The translations under genes and the position numbers were made by a program. DNA of 64,000 nt from Nymphaea colorata (taxonomy: Eukaryota > Streptophyta > Magnoliopsida > Nymphaeales > Nymphaeaceae): the NCBI RefSeq assembly GCF_008831285.2, contig NC_045145.1, positions 15,020,040 to 15,084,039 of the forward strand, read 5' to 3'. Positions 22,200 through 34,100 of the stretch are shown piece after piece. The notes under the pieces are model-generated. The model made no database searches, was not told the origin of the DNA, and was given only the letters and a program-made list of their open reading frames with translations. The stretch's first letter is position 1; the number at the start of each line of letters is the position of its first letter.

Positions 22200-25100
22200 C
22201 TCGCTGATGACACGGAATCACGAGATTCACTCCTCTGGCAGATTCTTTAAGCCCTTTCTCTGCACCAAACAGAAAAAGAACAGAAAAAAAAAAAAAAAAA
22301 AGAAACTTGGGGTATGGAAGCTGGAGTTGGAAGCGGGTTTGCTTTTGTTTGTACATATTAATCTGGGGCTTGCTGGCAATGGTCCCTTGGGGTGGGAAGC
22401 ATCGAAGCAAGGACTAGCTGGGGAGTGGGGACTCCCCCGTGAATCCCTCTTTCACTTTTGGGATAGCCGGATAAGGACTAAGATCTACTGCCAACAGATT
22501 GGTGAGGGTTTCTGGGAGCCTTCTCTTGCAAAGTTAGAGAAACTCCTTCCACTTATCTAATCATCATCTCATACAGCCACTTCGAGGCATTACTATCATC
22601 CGATCTTGGGTTTTAAGAATTAGTAGTCCGAACCATCTTTTCAGTTAAGTAGTCTTAGACTAAGCTTTTCCAGCAACTTGGATGTCAAAAATAAACAACT
22701 AATATGTTCAGAGTAACCTAATGGCTTCAAATCATGACAGAAAATGCCCGTTCCCTGACTACATTGATGCAGATTGGCATCTCATATTCCACTTGTCGCC
22801 TCATCAAAATAAATCAATTTCTTTTTTTTTTTTTGTGAATGCACCTAAGAATACAAATGTCAAGCAAAAAACAAAAAAAAAGAAGCCTAATGCAAGCATT
22901 TGGATGGTTAAATCTGCATTCGTTGTGTAAGAGATCCCGTGAAAAAGACAGATTAATTACTGACTAATTAGACGGTTGAGAGTTGAAACCATGGTTGTGT
23001 CTGTCGTACTGTGTGGCCATAAAATTGAATCCGGCTGCGAAGGTCAACCAATGGTCTGGGGAGGGAAGGCAAACACTGTGGACTATTAGGCAGAGTTGCC
23101 GGGTTGCTCCAAGGCAAAAGACCTAAGAAGCCGATAAATGCTTGAAAGCCACAACAACCTGTACCCATGCTTATCCTGCAGGTGGAGCAGGAGAATCTTT
23201 CGAGAATGAAATTATAAATTATACAGGAAAAAGTTAAATAAATAAATGTGCGTGCCTCCGTGTGTGTGTGTGTGTAAAAATGAATGCATACAAAGCCGCA
23301 ACTGGATTTATTCATCACACGTTTTATGGGAGTCAATTTTATATCAAAATTCACACTTTTTGCTGCAGTGTAAGAAAAAAGAACTACTTAAAAATCTGAA
23401 GTCTCATACACATTGCATGTCAAGTTAATTAAAACTTCATCTGCAGGAGGGCGCCAGTTCACGGCTGGGTTAAGGCAGGCAAGAACTGAGGAAATCTGGG
23501 CAGAGATGCGGGGTTTGTGATCTGTATATAGAGACCAAATTAAGAAACAAGGCAAAAGAAGGTAGAACAAAGACCGTGGAACATTAGGCAGAGCTGCTTT
23601 GTTTTTGAATGAAAAAACACCCCAAAGACAGATAATGGAAATTGCTTAAAAACCAGATCAGGTGGGTAGCGAAGCTGAATGATTTACAGAGTAGCTAGGA
23701 AGAATCTCTCGAGACCAGAGGACATGAATTACATGGGGAGAGCAGGGAAGCACACTATTTGAATAATCCTACTGATTATATGATCTTGCTGTCAAGCCAT
23801 ACATCTAGATTCCTTTCTTCTCAAGATATGTAGGGCAGACTAGGCTCCTACATTGGGTAGGTTGACCAGAACCTATCTTTAATTAATTAAACTGAGAAGC
23901 TGCAGCACTAGCTTGTGTCACTACTGATGAAAACATGGGTCTCATTTCCACTCAACTTGAATATTTACGTTTATCATTAACATCATAGATCGAATTAAAT
24001 AAAGAAGCAGCGAGAGTCGATTGTTGGGACGTGTGAAAAGAGCGTGCTTGCACGAACCTGCTAATCAACGTTTACAATATAGTTCAAAGCATGACAGCCT
24101 TTAGGCGGATTGAAGACTTTTTTTTAGTCTTAAAACACTGTGAATACGGATGGATTTCTCTGTCTTTGCATGTGTCTTAAGCTTAAGATTTTCCTTTCTT
24201 CGTGCCCATAATTTTTCGAGAGAATTCCTAATTGTCTAATGTGAGAGCATATTGCAGTCCTTTTTTCTTTTGCTCGCTTTATGATATTGGGATCCAATAT
24301 AATGTGACAAATATGTCCAATCAACAAAATTTCAAAATTATCATGAATTCATATTGTCTATAAATTAACTAGCCGAACCTAATCACAGTTTGAAACGATA
24401 TATGTAAACTCTTAATGAACTTAAAACACCTGGACATACTATATGTATGGTTAACATTGAGCATCAGGATACCCACATTTGTTGCTGCACGCAGATATCA
24501 GGTGACCACCTGATCCCGCTTCATCGCCTACTTTTAGTTATAACTGATCTTATCCAATTTAACTTTTTCATATGAATTTCTAGGTGAAATCACACAACAC
24601 CGATGTATTCCTGCCCGCGGTATGTTTGAATCTATGGTCCCCATTAGCAAGTAACTTATGAGCATTTATATGAAAGTTCATTTCAATGGTCTTACTTTCC
24701 CAGCATGTCACCACTTAATAAGCTCTTTATTTATCCCTGTTCTTTCCCTCTACGTCACCTTTTCATGTATATCTACAATAAATGATGTAAAAAACCATCC
24801 ACAACTTTATCTTCGAATGGAGAAACACAAGCCTTATAATGAAGACAACAACACGTAGCTAAGACCAAACTGTTCAAGAAGATGGTAATCGATCCCTGTT
24901 TAATTTCCACAATCTTATTGATATTGATGATGATGGCAATGATTAATTTTGATATTCACCAATTTTATAGCCAGCTTGAGCTGTCCAGAAACCCTACTTT
25001 CGTTTCGGTTCGAAAGAGATGCATACTCCTATTGTGAAGTGAAGAAAAGAAGGCCGTGTCTAGGTGTGGCTTTTAAGAAACCAAGGAAAGGAGGGGCTTT

Positions 25101-26780
25101 GCTTTTTTGACCGAGTAAAGATTCACAGCTGTACTCTTTGCTTGAATTGTTTCCCTAGGATTCCATTTTCCTTTCTTTTGCTCCCTTTATAAATGGAGTC
25201 ATGGAGCTGGCAAAGCTGCTACGCGTAATTGGTTTAAATGCCTCGTGATGACCTCAATTTCCTTGAGTTGGTGCCCCCTTTTTAATGCATTTGCACCCAA
25301 TTCACCTAAAGAGTTACTTCATATGTGAACTGTAAAGATAAATCTTACTGCGAAAGTTGCCAATAGACAGGGTTTCACGTCCTTCAAGTTGACCCAAAAG
25401 CTCTTAATTTTTGAGGTCCTTGGTGGCAGATATTAACCATTAACTGCTCCCATTAATTGAGAAATTAAATTTTTATTTGACTGGAGAGACAGGGCAGCGT
25501 CGTTTTTCTTTCTCGATGAGAACTAGGAGAACTCCGGATGGTCTGAAGCGGTAGTAGAAATTAAACAAGATCCTTGATTTTAGAGTACCACTTGAAGAGA
25601 TGCCAATGAATGTTTACCAGTTTGGGTCCACCAGGTAATAAATCCTGAATAGGTTGTTCGTCGGCGTTTGTGCCATTGCAACAACATTTATGTGATTGAA
25701 GCCACTTAAGCAATTCTGCCGTATCGTCCTCCTTGAAATCAAAAAAGAAAAAGAAGAAGGATAGTCTTACTCCTCATCATCTTGCATCTTGGTCATTTCT
25801 TCCTCTTTCATGCTTTGATTTGCTTTGCTTTGAGCTTCCATTTATAATGATCTCTTAAAATCCTCTTTTATTCGAATGGAGGCAAAGAAAAAGGGATTCC
25901 TTTCCTTTTCTTTTCTCCTAAGGCCCACATCCTACCAACATTGAAAAAAACCAAAATTTCGACACGGTGGAAATGGTCCCAAATTTAAAGAAAATGAAGC
26001 TAGCCGAGAAAAGGTGGGTCAAAACTTGCCGGACCGGCGTTTACTCACTGGCCTTTTCTTCTTTTATTTGCTTTCTAAAGTTCGTTTCAGGGTTTGGTGC
26101 AAACCGGAAACAACTTTATCTTCCAACAGCAGGGCAAATCTTCGAGTATTATTCTTTCTTTGTTCCAACTCTTTTTTTTTTTTTTTTTTAAAGGTACTAC
26201 TTCCCTCAACATCTGATCACCCAAAGTGGTCGATCAAATTAGTTTTACAAATCCATTCAGTCACTGTTGGCTCACCAACTTCCCCACTCCTGTCCACCAT
26301 TTCCAATGTGCAGAAACTATGAACATGAATATAATAAAACCCGTCAATTTTCGAAGGCGAAAGATTCGACTTTTCCCATCGTTTTTTTTTCTAAAACGAA
26401 AAGAGAAAAGAAAATTTCACATTGAGCCCCCAAAATATAGAGACGAGTACAAAAGTTCGCCGGCTGTCTGTTCTGCCACGCGCGTCCGGGAAACCTGCTA
26501 ATAACTGACGTGTAAAGCCCGCAAATCCAAGCTTTGATGGGGGGCTTCAATTTCCATGGCCAGCTGGCTTCCAGACGGACTGCAAATGCTTACTCCCCAA
26601 GCCACCTTCCCTTTTCACCTTCAGCTCACAACGAGTAAAAACCAGAAAAGATAAAGAAATCGAACGTCGTCTTCGTATCACAGAAGCCTTAGCATTCGTC
26701 TTTTTTCTTAGCAATCGTCTTTTTCCTCTGAGTCGGACTGCGCGCCGGGGAAGGTTCAACTGAGCCGAGGGGCAGTGCCC
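22200..26780. other. Intergenic DNA between the array and the plus-strand EXORDIUM gene
   Basis: No gene, RNA gene or mobile element recognised in about 4.5 kb. It contains A-runs (22284-22302), T-runs (22810-22823, 26169-26189) and a short GT run (23261-23274). Small open frames show no family likeness. Confidence 0.4.
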
Positions 26781-26798
26781 CGTAATCAGCAGAGGGCC

Positions 26799-27166
26799 CA
26801 CGTGCCCCCCTGTACATCTCTGGAGCCCCCCCTCTCCTCCATTACGACTGAACTGTCTCCAGCTGTTTCAGATTCCTCCTCTCCTCCCCTTCACGAGCTT
26901 TGCTTCGTCTTCACCTCATCTCATTTAAAAACCAACAGGTTTTTCCTTCAGTCGTCCCCACTCTATGATCGACGGCTCGTGATTCCCCAGCTGTCCCACG
27001 AACTCACCACCTCCCTCCCTGCTCTCTCTCTCTCTGCCAGCAGATGGTCCTCCTCCTGCCCCACCTCCACAAAAGAAAGAAGATTAAACGCGGTGCGCCG
27101 TTTCAGTGGTCCCCACCACCCTCAACGGCAATATTTCCTCATCCTCATCCCTCCCCCCTATATATT
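26799..27166 (+). promoter_or_regulatory. Promoter of the plus-strand EXORDIUM gene
   Basis: TATATATT at 27159-27166 lies about 82 bp before the ATG and is embedded in a very CT-rich leader. Upstream are CCCAGCTGTCCC (26987-26998), which contains the same CCAGCTGTC word as the array promoters, a second CCAGCTGTTT near 26866, and a G-box CACGTG at 26799-26804. The CCAGCTGTC element is farther from the TATA box here (about 160 bp) than in the array. Confidence 0.5.
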
Positions 27167-27247
27167 GCCTCCCTCCTTGCTTCACTCCACTCACAGCCAT
27201 CTCTCCCTTCCTCTGTCTGAGTTCTAACCAGCCATCTCCGTCTCACA

Positions 27248-28186
27248 ATGGCTCGCAATGCCATCATCCTTCTCTTTCTGTTCTCCGTTTCTCTCTTCAG
27301 CGCATCGATTGCGACGGAGAAAGTAGCGGCGCTGGTGCAGGAGCAGCCGCTGACTCTCCAGTATCACGACGGCCCCCTCCTCTTCGGCCGCATCACCGTC
27401 AACCTCATCTGGTATGGCCGCTTCTCCCCCTCCCAGCGCGCCATCCTCTCCGACCTTGTCGCCTCTCTCGCCGCCCCCTCCCCTTCGGTCTTCTTCTCTT
27501 CCCACCACGCCCCTTCCGTCGCCTCCTGGTGGAAGACTACCGAGAAGTACCGGACCCGCCGCACCCCGCGTCTCCAGCTGGTTCAGGGCCGGCAGCTCGT
27601 CGATGAGGACTACTCCCTGGGCAAGTCGCTGACATCGGAACAGATCGTGGAGCTGGCGTCGAAGGGGCCCAACTCCAACGCCGTCAACGTGGTGCTGACC
27701 GCCGCCGACGTGGCGGTAGAGGGGTTCTGTATGAGCCGTTGCGGGACGCACGGGTGGTCGAGGGCGAAGGGGCAGCGCGGAAAGTTCGCGTACCTGTGGG
27801 TGGGGAACTCGGAGACGCAGTGCCCCGGGATGTGCGCCTGGCCTTTCCACCAACCGATCTACGGCCCCCAGACGCCACCGCTTGTGGCGCCCAACGCCGA
27901 CGTCGGCGTCGATGGCATGGTGATCAACGTGGCGTCGTTGCTGGCCGGCGCGGCGACCAACCCATTCGGCAATGGCTACTTCCAGGGTCCATCGACGGCC
28001 CCGCTCGAGGCCGCGACCGCCTGCCCTGGGATCTACGGCAGCGGCGCTTTCCCGGGGTACGCCGGAAACCTCCTTGTCGAACCCACCACCGGTGGGAGTT
28101 ACAATGCTGAGGGAGCTAATGGGAGGAAGTTCCTGCTTCCTGCCCTGTGGGACCCGTCCACCTCTTCGTGTTCGACTCTCGTGTAG
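27248..28186 (+). CDS. EXORDIUM protein (312 aa, secreted)
   Basis: Single-exon EXORDIUM-family gene and the only plus-strand member. The signal peptide starts [20 protein letters not shown], followed by [20 protein letters not shown]. It has [72 protein letters not shown] and the C-terminal SSCSTLV. The wording QIVELASKG and LTAADVAV is closer to Arabidopsis EXO (At4g08950) than to the six array genes, so this is probably the ancestral-type copy. The ATG is genuine, 82 bp after the TATA box, with no earlier ATG evident between them. An AATAAA at 28341-28346 ends the transcript. The coding DNA is far richer in G and C, especially at third positions, than the array genes. Long antisense frames across it are by-products of that bias. 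Confidence 0.97.
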   Translation: MARNAIILLFLFSVSLFSASIATEKVAALVQEQPLTLQYHDGPLLFGRITVNLIWYGRFSPSQRAILSDLVASLAAPSPSVFFSSHHAPSVASWWKTTEKYRTRRTPRLQLVQGRQLVDEDYSLGKSLTSEQIVELASKGPNSNAVNVVLTAADVAVEGFCMSRCGTHGWSRAKGQRGKFAYLWVGNSETQCPGMCAWPFHQPIYGPQTPPLVAPNADVGVDGMVINVASLLAGAATNPFGNGYFQGPSTAPLEAATACPGIYGSGAFPGYAGNLLVEPTTGGSYNAEGANGRKFLLPALWDPSTSSCSTLV

Positions 28187-28369
28187 CTATAGTGAGAGGG
28201 GTACTGTTTAGGTGTTAAAGTTACAGGAAAGAAATCACAGGAATCGAAAAAGGGTAGGGAGGATTATGTTCTAGTTCTAGTTGCTGTTCGTGTTGATAAC
28301 GAGGATCATGTAATTCTTTCATTTATTTTCTCCGTAAATCAATAAACATGGGCACCCCCTGATTGCCTT

Positions 28370-29540
28370 GCTCTTACTCATTTCAGTTGGATTTTGGCTC
28401 TCTCTCTCTCTCTCTCTCTGTAGTTGAGTTTTTTTTACAAGCTCATAATTGTTATCCTGTTGGATTATGAAATCTTTACAAAGCCCATTTTTTATAAATT
28501 TATAGATTAGGAGGAAATGTAATCTTTTGATTTGATTTGACGCGTAAGGTGCGTTCTTGAGGTGAAAACATAATCGAGTTCGTTTAGTGAACACACGCGC
28601 GGATGATAATGCGTTCTTCGGTTAAGATGCACAGTGGACCGGGAGTCCAAGTTCGGATTTGAATCCGGTTCTTGGTTCGAATCCGGACCGTATACGATCC
28701 GTTTGAGATTGGACAAAAGACAGAGGCAGAGAGAGACCTGACTGAATCTGTCGGGGCGGATTCCACTAGCAGTTTTTTTTTTTTTTGGGTGTAGCAATTT
28801 GAAGATGTCGATTCTAATGATTTCAGGGATGGCTTATTCATTTTTAACTCCGTTTTACAAAGTAGATCCTCGTAGCAAGAAGGAATTCGCAAATTAACAG
28901 ATTCTCATAAGAATTGGCACACTGGCGTGACTTTACGACCATGTCTTCTATTTCATAAAAGGAAATATATCTATCAACAACAAGGATTAAGGTGTAGATT
29001 TGTTGGCATTTCTACCCTTCCTTGCTGGATTCTAATTCTGTTTTTTGGTGTATTCGTTAACCAATAGGAGATTTATCCACCTTGCAAAAGGGGCAGAATT
29101 AAGATCCTATTGCCTATAACCTTTTTCTAACATGCTGTGTAGACACGTTGGATCTTACCAAATTGAAGTCTCGATCATCGTATGATGTCGAACCTCTGTT
29201 TCTTGGCTAGCTACGTTCTTAAGTTGCATGATTTTGAAAATCCACAAAATTTTACTAAGATTTTAGAACCATGACAGATGCGCGTTGCGTTCCATTCTCT
29301 CTCTTTATTGATTCTATTTTATTGCTTGTTCAATTGAGGTTGTAGGGAAAATGTTAGATGGCTCCGGCCTCCATGACATATCCCATAGGATAGCTTATTT
29401 CCAGAGCAAGTATAGTTTTTGGATAGTTAGTATCCAGTGGTCGCTTCTTCTGCAGTTAAGATCAACATCACTGTTTGTGACGGCTTTTAATGTTGCATGC
29501 TATTTCCTTGTTTGTGCTAATGCTCTTGCATCACCTGTTG
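28370..29540. other. Intergenic DNA after the plus-strand EXORDIUM gene
   Basis: No gene recognised. A CT dinucleotide run lies at 28397-28420. GAATCCGG words around 28660-28690 are direct repeats, not a tRNA. Confidence 0.4.
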
Positions 29541-29546
29541 ACACAG

Positions 29547-29780
29547 ATACCTCCTAGTCGATCTACTACATACAATAATCTAATCAATGCCTGTGGATCC
29601 TCTGGGAGCTGGCAAAAAGCTTTAAAGGTTTGCTAAAGAATGACAGATAATGGGGTTGGGCCTGATTTAGTTACTCACAACATCATCTTAACTGCTTTGA
29701 AAAATGGTGGCCGGTATTTCAAAGCACTTTCATATTAACTTATTGGTTTAAAAGCCTATGTAGAGGTTTGGGGTGCTCTT
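29547..29780 (+). pseudogene. Fragment of a pentatricopeptide repeat (PPR) gene
   Basis: Reading from 29547 gives PPSRSTTYNNLINACGSSG, then WQKALKV, then MTDNGVGPDLVTHNIILTAL, then YFKALSY. This is unmistakable PPR wording with the helix spacing of two 35-residue repeats, and it resembles the EMB2654 (At2g41720) type of organellar PPR protein. The frame has stop codons after KALKVC and after KALSY, and there is no start, no transit peptide and no further repeats. It is a dead gene fragment of about 230 bp. It runs straight into a fossil Copia gag at about 29768, so either the element inserted into a PPR pseudogene or the two pieces were brought together by rearrangement. Confidence 0.75.
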
Positions 29781-30400
29781 ATGCGGCTCAATTCAGGGTT
29801 TGCATAATGCAGTTAAAATCACAGTTTCAAGATTTGAAAAAGAGGTCTAGTTCTATGGATGTTTATATAAACAAAGCAAAAGTTATTGCTCATCATCTAG
29901 CCATTGCATCCAAACCTCTTGCTTTTAAAATCAGTGTGGAAACTCGAAAGGACCTTGTCTCTTTGAATGAACTTCATCTCATACATGAAGCCAACTTAGA
30001 AGGAAATGATTTTCAAACTTTTAAATCTTTTATGTCTGCTGCGAGTATTGCCTCAAAACAAGTTTACAATAAACAAACCAATTATAGAGGTGGTGGTAGA
30101 AACAACTACCAATCTACAAAGAGCCCAAAAAAAGTGTAATACAAAGGTGATCATCTTACGTGTCAAATATGTGAAAAAAGAAGTGTAATACAAAGGTGAT
30201 CATCTTACGTGTCAAATATGTGAAAAAAGAGTACTTATTGCCCTTTCTACTCATGGCTCCTCTTCAGCACGCCAGGTACCCGATAGGTTCTCCGCACAGA
30301 ATCAAACTCCTCCAAAAGAAATTTCAGCGTACTCCCACAACTAAAATAACCAAGATCAGCAATCTCACAGGTCCTAAAAAAAAATTACCAAGTAGCTAGA
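29768..30400 (+). mobile_element. Fossil Copia (Ty1) gag fragment
   Basis: The stretch encodes gag-like sequence of the UBN2 / Copia type. A leucine-rich LKSQFQDLKKRSSSMDVYIN segment is followed by AKVIAHHLAIASKPL, a Gly/Arg/Asn-rich linker and the beginning of a CCHC zinc knuckle (CQIC). No protease, integrase or reverse transcriptase follows, and no LTRs were identified around it. It is a broken remnant, with several breaks. Its age is unclear, but the loss of all other parts suggests it is not recent. A PPR gene fragment abuts it on the left. Confidence 0.7.
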
Positions 30401-30614
30401 AAACCAAAGCTCCATGCCTGCAAATTTGCTCATTCCCTCGCTTGATCACCTGTCGCCTAGTTCATCGGGTGGTCCAAATCATTGAAGGATGAAGAAATAA
30501 TATTGGTAAGTCTGGTAGCTAGTTATCACAACATCGAGCACAGGCTCCATATGCACATCTCATGCGCGCAGTATGATTTTTTTACATACCAGTTAAAATA
30601 GACTTAGTAGTACA

Positions 30615-30803
30615 TAATATATGTCAAAAGTATTGAACGGACTACTAGCAGCAAGGTTGCGTTAATGATGATAGCAGTTGCAGTAGAAGGGCACAAGCTT
30701 CTAACGAAACTAGGTCGATAACAGATAAAATCAAGTAGTTTTTGTCCCGCTTATTCCATAGAAATGTTACTTTTTTGAACCACATTCTCGTATGAATCTA
30801 CAA
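30615..30803 (+). repeat. Left arm of a large inverted repeat
   Basis: The 100 bp at 30704-30803 (from ACGAAACTAGGTCGATAACA to TATGAATCTACAA) are nearly identical to the reverse complement of 32394-32493. Weaker similarity continues outward to about 30615. The arms stop matching abruptly on the inner side. Confidence 0.85.
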
Positions 30804-32393
30804 TATATGTTTTTCAATTGGTTTGATTTGTTGTCGAGCCACTGTTGAGGGTGATGGGCATTTGCAGTGGACATCGTAAATCAGATGCCTGACCTCACCT
30901 TTCATTCCTCCTCCATTAATCTACTTCTTTGAACATGGTAAGTTCGTCGGTAAACCCCACATAATACAGACAGAGAGAGAAGAGAGTGATGACTGTGTCA
31001 AGGGATACATCCATCCCAAAGACCGCAGTTGAACACAAAATCTGGAAACTCTGTGATACGGAAGAATCTGATAGGATGTTTGATCCCCAAACAAATCAGT
31101 TTTAGATCTTCGCTTAGCTCGAAGTCTGTTTCGGGTTCCAAAGAATATGTGGATTTTATTTGTTGATGGATCCAATTGCGCGGTTATTGTGCCCCTTGTT
31201 TGCGTGTTTGTAAACCTCTACTTCGCTACCATGGTGAACTAGCGAGCGAGAAAATACATTGGCGCTTTCGAGTTTTAGGCGCTTCTGTTGGAAAATCTCA
31301 CGATAAAATACAGAACTGTGTTTGTTTAGCCAATGAAATTATCTGAATGTCTGAATATATTGTGTTTTGATTCGGGGTAGGGTCTATCACACCCTTTATG
31401 TCGGAAAATAACTGTATCTCTATCTTATGGGATGAATGTAAACATTTATAGTGAATTTTTAGATACCGTCCATCAATAGGTTCAAAACCAATATTTCACG
31501 GTGGCATTCGGAACAATGACTATCCATTGTGGATTTGTATAAGCTTTGGTCAGGTACTGTTGTTAATATGCAAGACCATCGCTCATGATGGTTACATGAA
31601 TTCTATCATATCTAGATGCATCAGTTTATTTGAAAATTTTCTTATTTAAAAATTAATTTGAAGTATTGTAAAATGATAAAAAAGAAAAGAAAATGCCAAC
31701 AAGGGGCAATGGTGGAGCCGCGTGACTCTTAGGTTGGCCATTTGCCCAGCTTATGAATTTTCTTTTTACAAATAAATTATTAATTTTAATACATCTCCTT
31801 ACTTAACTTCTCTAGCTTTACTGGTTACTTTCTAAATTATTTTTGTGCCTCTAATTTGCACCACCAAAACGATAAAGTACCTTAACTAATTTATAACAAA
31901 GTAAAAGATTTTATACATATATATAGATGTCCCTTTAACTTATTGTAAACGAGGCCATGGGCGTCGTTAAATGCATATCCTACCTAGTTTCAGGTTTACA
32001 TCTGTTTTAAAATTAAGATTCACTCTAAGAATAATTCTTTGATTTTTTTTTTTTGAGCCTGTTAACTTTAGCAATTGACAGGTAACACTTTATTAAGATG
32101 CTTTTGCATGTTTAACAGTTATCAAAAGTAGTTGTACGTAATTTATGTATACTTTGGTTGTCTATTAGAAATGAAAATTTTCATTTTCTCAAACAGAAAA
32201 TGCTACGCTTGAATCTCAAGCTATTTTTGTGGAATCTTATTCTAATAAAAATCGTTATAGGGATATATTAATCTGATGATATTTCGATAAAATTTCAACA
32301 AAATTTTTACAATATGTTAATATTCGAGCATACCTTCCAAAAAAAAATATTATAATGAAACATTAAGACGACAAAGACAAAAGGCAGTCTATT
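30804..32393. other. Spacer between the inverted repeat arms
   Basis: About 1.6 kb of A/T-rich DNA with no recognised gene or transposase. The whole unit from about 30.6 to 32.6 kb could be the wreck of a foldback or MULE-like DNA element, but no target-site duplication was found. Confidence 0.35.
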
Positions 32394-32570
32394 TTGTAGA
32401 TTCATACGAGAATGTGGTTAAAAAAAGTAACATTTCTATGGAATAAGCGGGACAAAAAATATTTGATTTCATCTGTTATCGACCTAGTTTCGTCACTGCC
32501 ACCGGTATCATCATAACGACGACTTTACCATTGGCAGTCCTTTCAATATTTTTCACATACTTCATGAATT
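32394..32570 (-). repeat. Right arm of the large inverted repeat
   Basis: The reverse complement of 32394-32493 matches 30704-30803 closely. Outward similarity fades by about 32570, right where chitinase-like sequence begins. Confidence 0.85.
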
Positions 32571-32574
32571 CCGA

Positions 32575-32750
32575 AGTCTTCAATGTCTCAAACTATCTGT
32601 GGAACAACTTCCTTGGAGGAAGGTCCAGCAGCCGGCCGCTGGGCAGTGCGGTTCTTGACGGCATTGACTTCGACATAGAGCAGGGCTCGTCACAGTACTA
32701 CAGCATCTTAGGCACAAGCCTGCGAGCAAGTAGTTCCTGGAGGAGGAAAG
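32575..32750 (+). pseudogene. Fragment of a class III (GH18) chitinase gene
   Basis: The frame around 32594-32740 reads YLWNNFLGGRSSSRPLG, then AVLDGIDFDIEQGSSQYY. This is the signature region of acidic class III chitinases (hevamine type). It includes the complete GH18 catalytic motif DGIDFDIE (DxxDxDxE), with the glutamate acting as acid/base. Only about 55 of roughly 300 residues can be seen. The signal peptide, the barrel strands before this point and everything after SLRAS are missing, and the open frame ends at 32764. It is a truncated gene remnant, not an enzyme. It directly borders the right arm of the inverted repeat. Confidence 0.75.
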
Positions 32751-32769
32751 GTGAATCTGAGTGATGAAT

Positions 32770-34090
32770 CTAAATGCGTGCGACTGCATGAGACAACACA
32801 ATGTTGTGATGAATCTGGCAGTTGATTCCATCCTCCACAAAGTTTGCCTGGATGGCCAGGGATAGACTACGAAGCTTTATAATTACATGTCATTGGTGCC
32901 TGTCAACACAGGAGGTAGGATCTACCCATTCTTAAGGAAAAGGAAGACGGAATCCAACGGTTCTAGACGCTACGCTTATTGAAAGAAACACATATTATCT
33001 GCTGCAATTGACAATATTCTAGTCTGGTTTCCTCAAGAAAGAATATACACAAGAAAAAAGGTCCATAGAACTGGCGAAAGGCTTAAAAACGATAAAATCT
33101 AAAGGAAACGACTTCCAACTGAGGCCGCTGGTAGTGAAGTTCTTGAACTCTAAATGCTAACTACTGCTGTTCAGCAGGCAAAAGAAGAGCGCGTGACACA
33201 GCAACAAGTGCTGCGACAAAGAGCTCAAAGAACAACTGGATTTTATACTTTCCTGCGATACACCCAACAGATTTATACACAAGTCTATCATAATTCGCGC
33301 TGATTGTCACGAAAAGAAGAAATGATAGAACTGGAAAGATTAGGTTGTTTTCCATTCTTGTTTTTAACCGACACAAGAATGATTGGGAGGAGCAGTTTTG
33401 TCCATTTTTACTTACAACTTGTTGCCGCCATCCGGAAGATTTGACTATCAGCGAAAAGATGTGCATATATATGGCTATATGCGTTTGTTGGATGTTGTAA
33501 CAGTTACGATCGATACCAATATTTCCTTATGCTTCAAATAGTTTGGAGCAACCGATAATGGCGACAAGGCAAGCGAGGGATAAATTCTTTGACTAAGGCG
33601 TTAGCCCAAGGAAAAAATTGTTAACAACATCTTTTCTGGACAGTTGTCTTGTCATAATTTTATTTTTCGTTGCTTCTCTTTCGTTAACAACATAACTAAG
33701 CCATTGAAAAGATCCAACCATTTGTGGATGCACAAGATTGTCGTTGACGAGTATACCGCGCGCCATGGTTCTAAAATAACCCTAGATAAGAGGGGAAAAG
33801 GAGAAGGTATCTCCATCTTCAAAAGATTCAGTCATTGAAATCGCAAACTTCAGGAAGAAAAATACCCAATTGGCTGAACTCCGGACAGTACGCAGCTCGA
33901 TCTCTTTCGACTCTTCTTACTGTCCTTTCTCCCTCCCTCAACTTCTCGCGCTGCCCTTTCTCCCCCTCTCGCTGTTCTGAGCTAAGAATTGTTGGAATCC
34001 CTAATCTCTATTGCTTCCTATTTCTCATCTCTCCCGAAGCACTTGCTCTGTCACTCTTGCCCTCTAACTCTTTGCCTCGCACGATCGACC
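32770..34090. other. Intergenic DNA, no clear gene
   Basis: No recognised gene. A minus-strand open frame at 33161-33466 encodes a hydrophobic peptide with two possible membrane segments, but I recognise no family and see no supporting promoter. The region 33890-34090 is CT-rich and could be an old 5' leader of the RanBP1-like fragment. Confidence 0.35.
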
Positions 34091-34100
34091 GGTTATCCAT

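Noticed and set aside
27224-27853. A 209-residue minus-strand open frame across the plus-strand EXORDIUM gene
   Set aside because: It is antisense to a clear coding region and is kept open by that gene's GC-rich third positions. It has Arg/Gly/Val-rich composition and no family likeness.
28640-28700. GGTTCGAATCC-like sequence suggesting a tRNA T-arm
   Set aside because: The stem bases do not pair, no anticodon or acceptor stem can be drawn, and GAATCCGG is simply repeated.
33161-33466. Minus-strand frame encoding a hydrophobic 101-residue peptide
   Set aside because: It has two hydrophobic stretches but no family likeness, no TATA box or polyadenylation signal placed, and it lies in a region full of gene debris.
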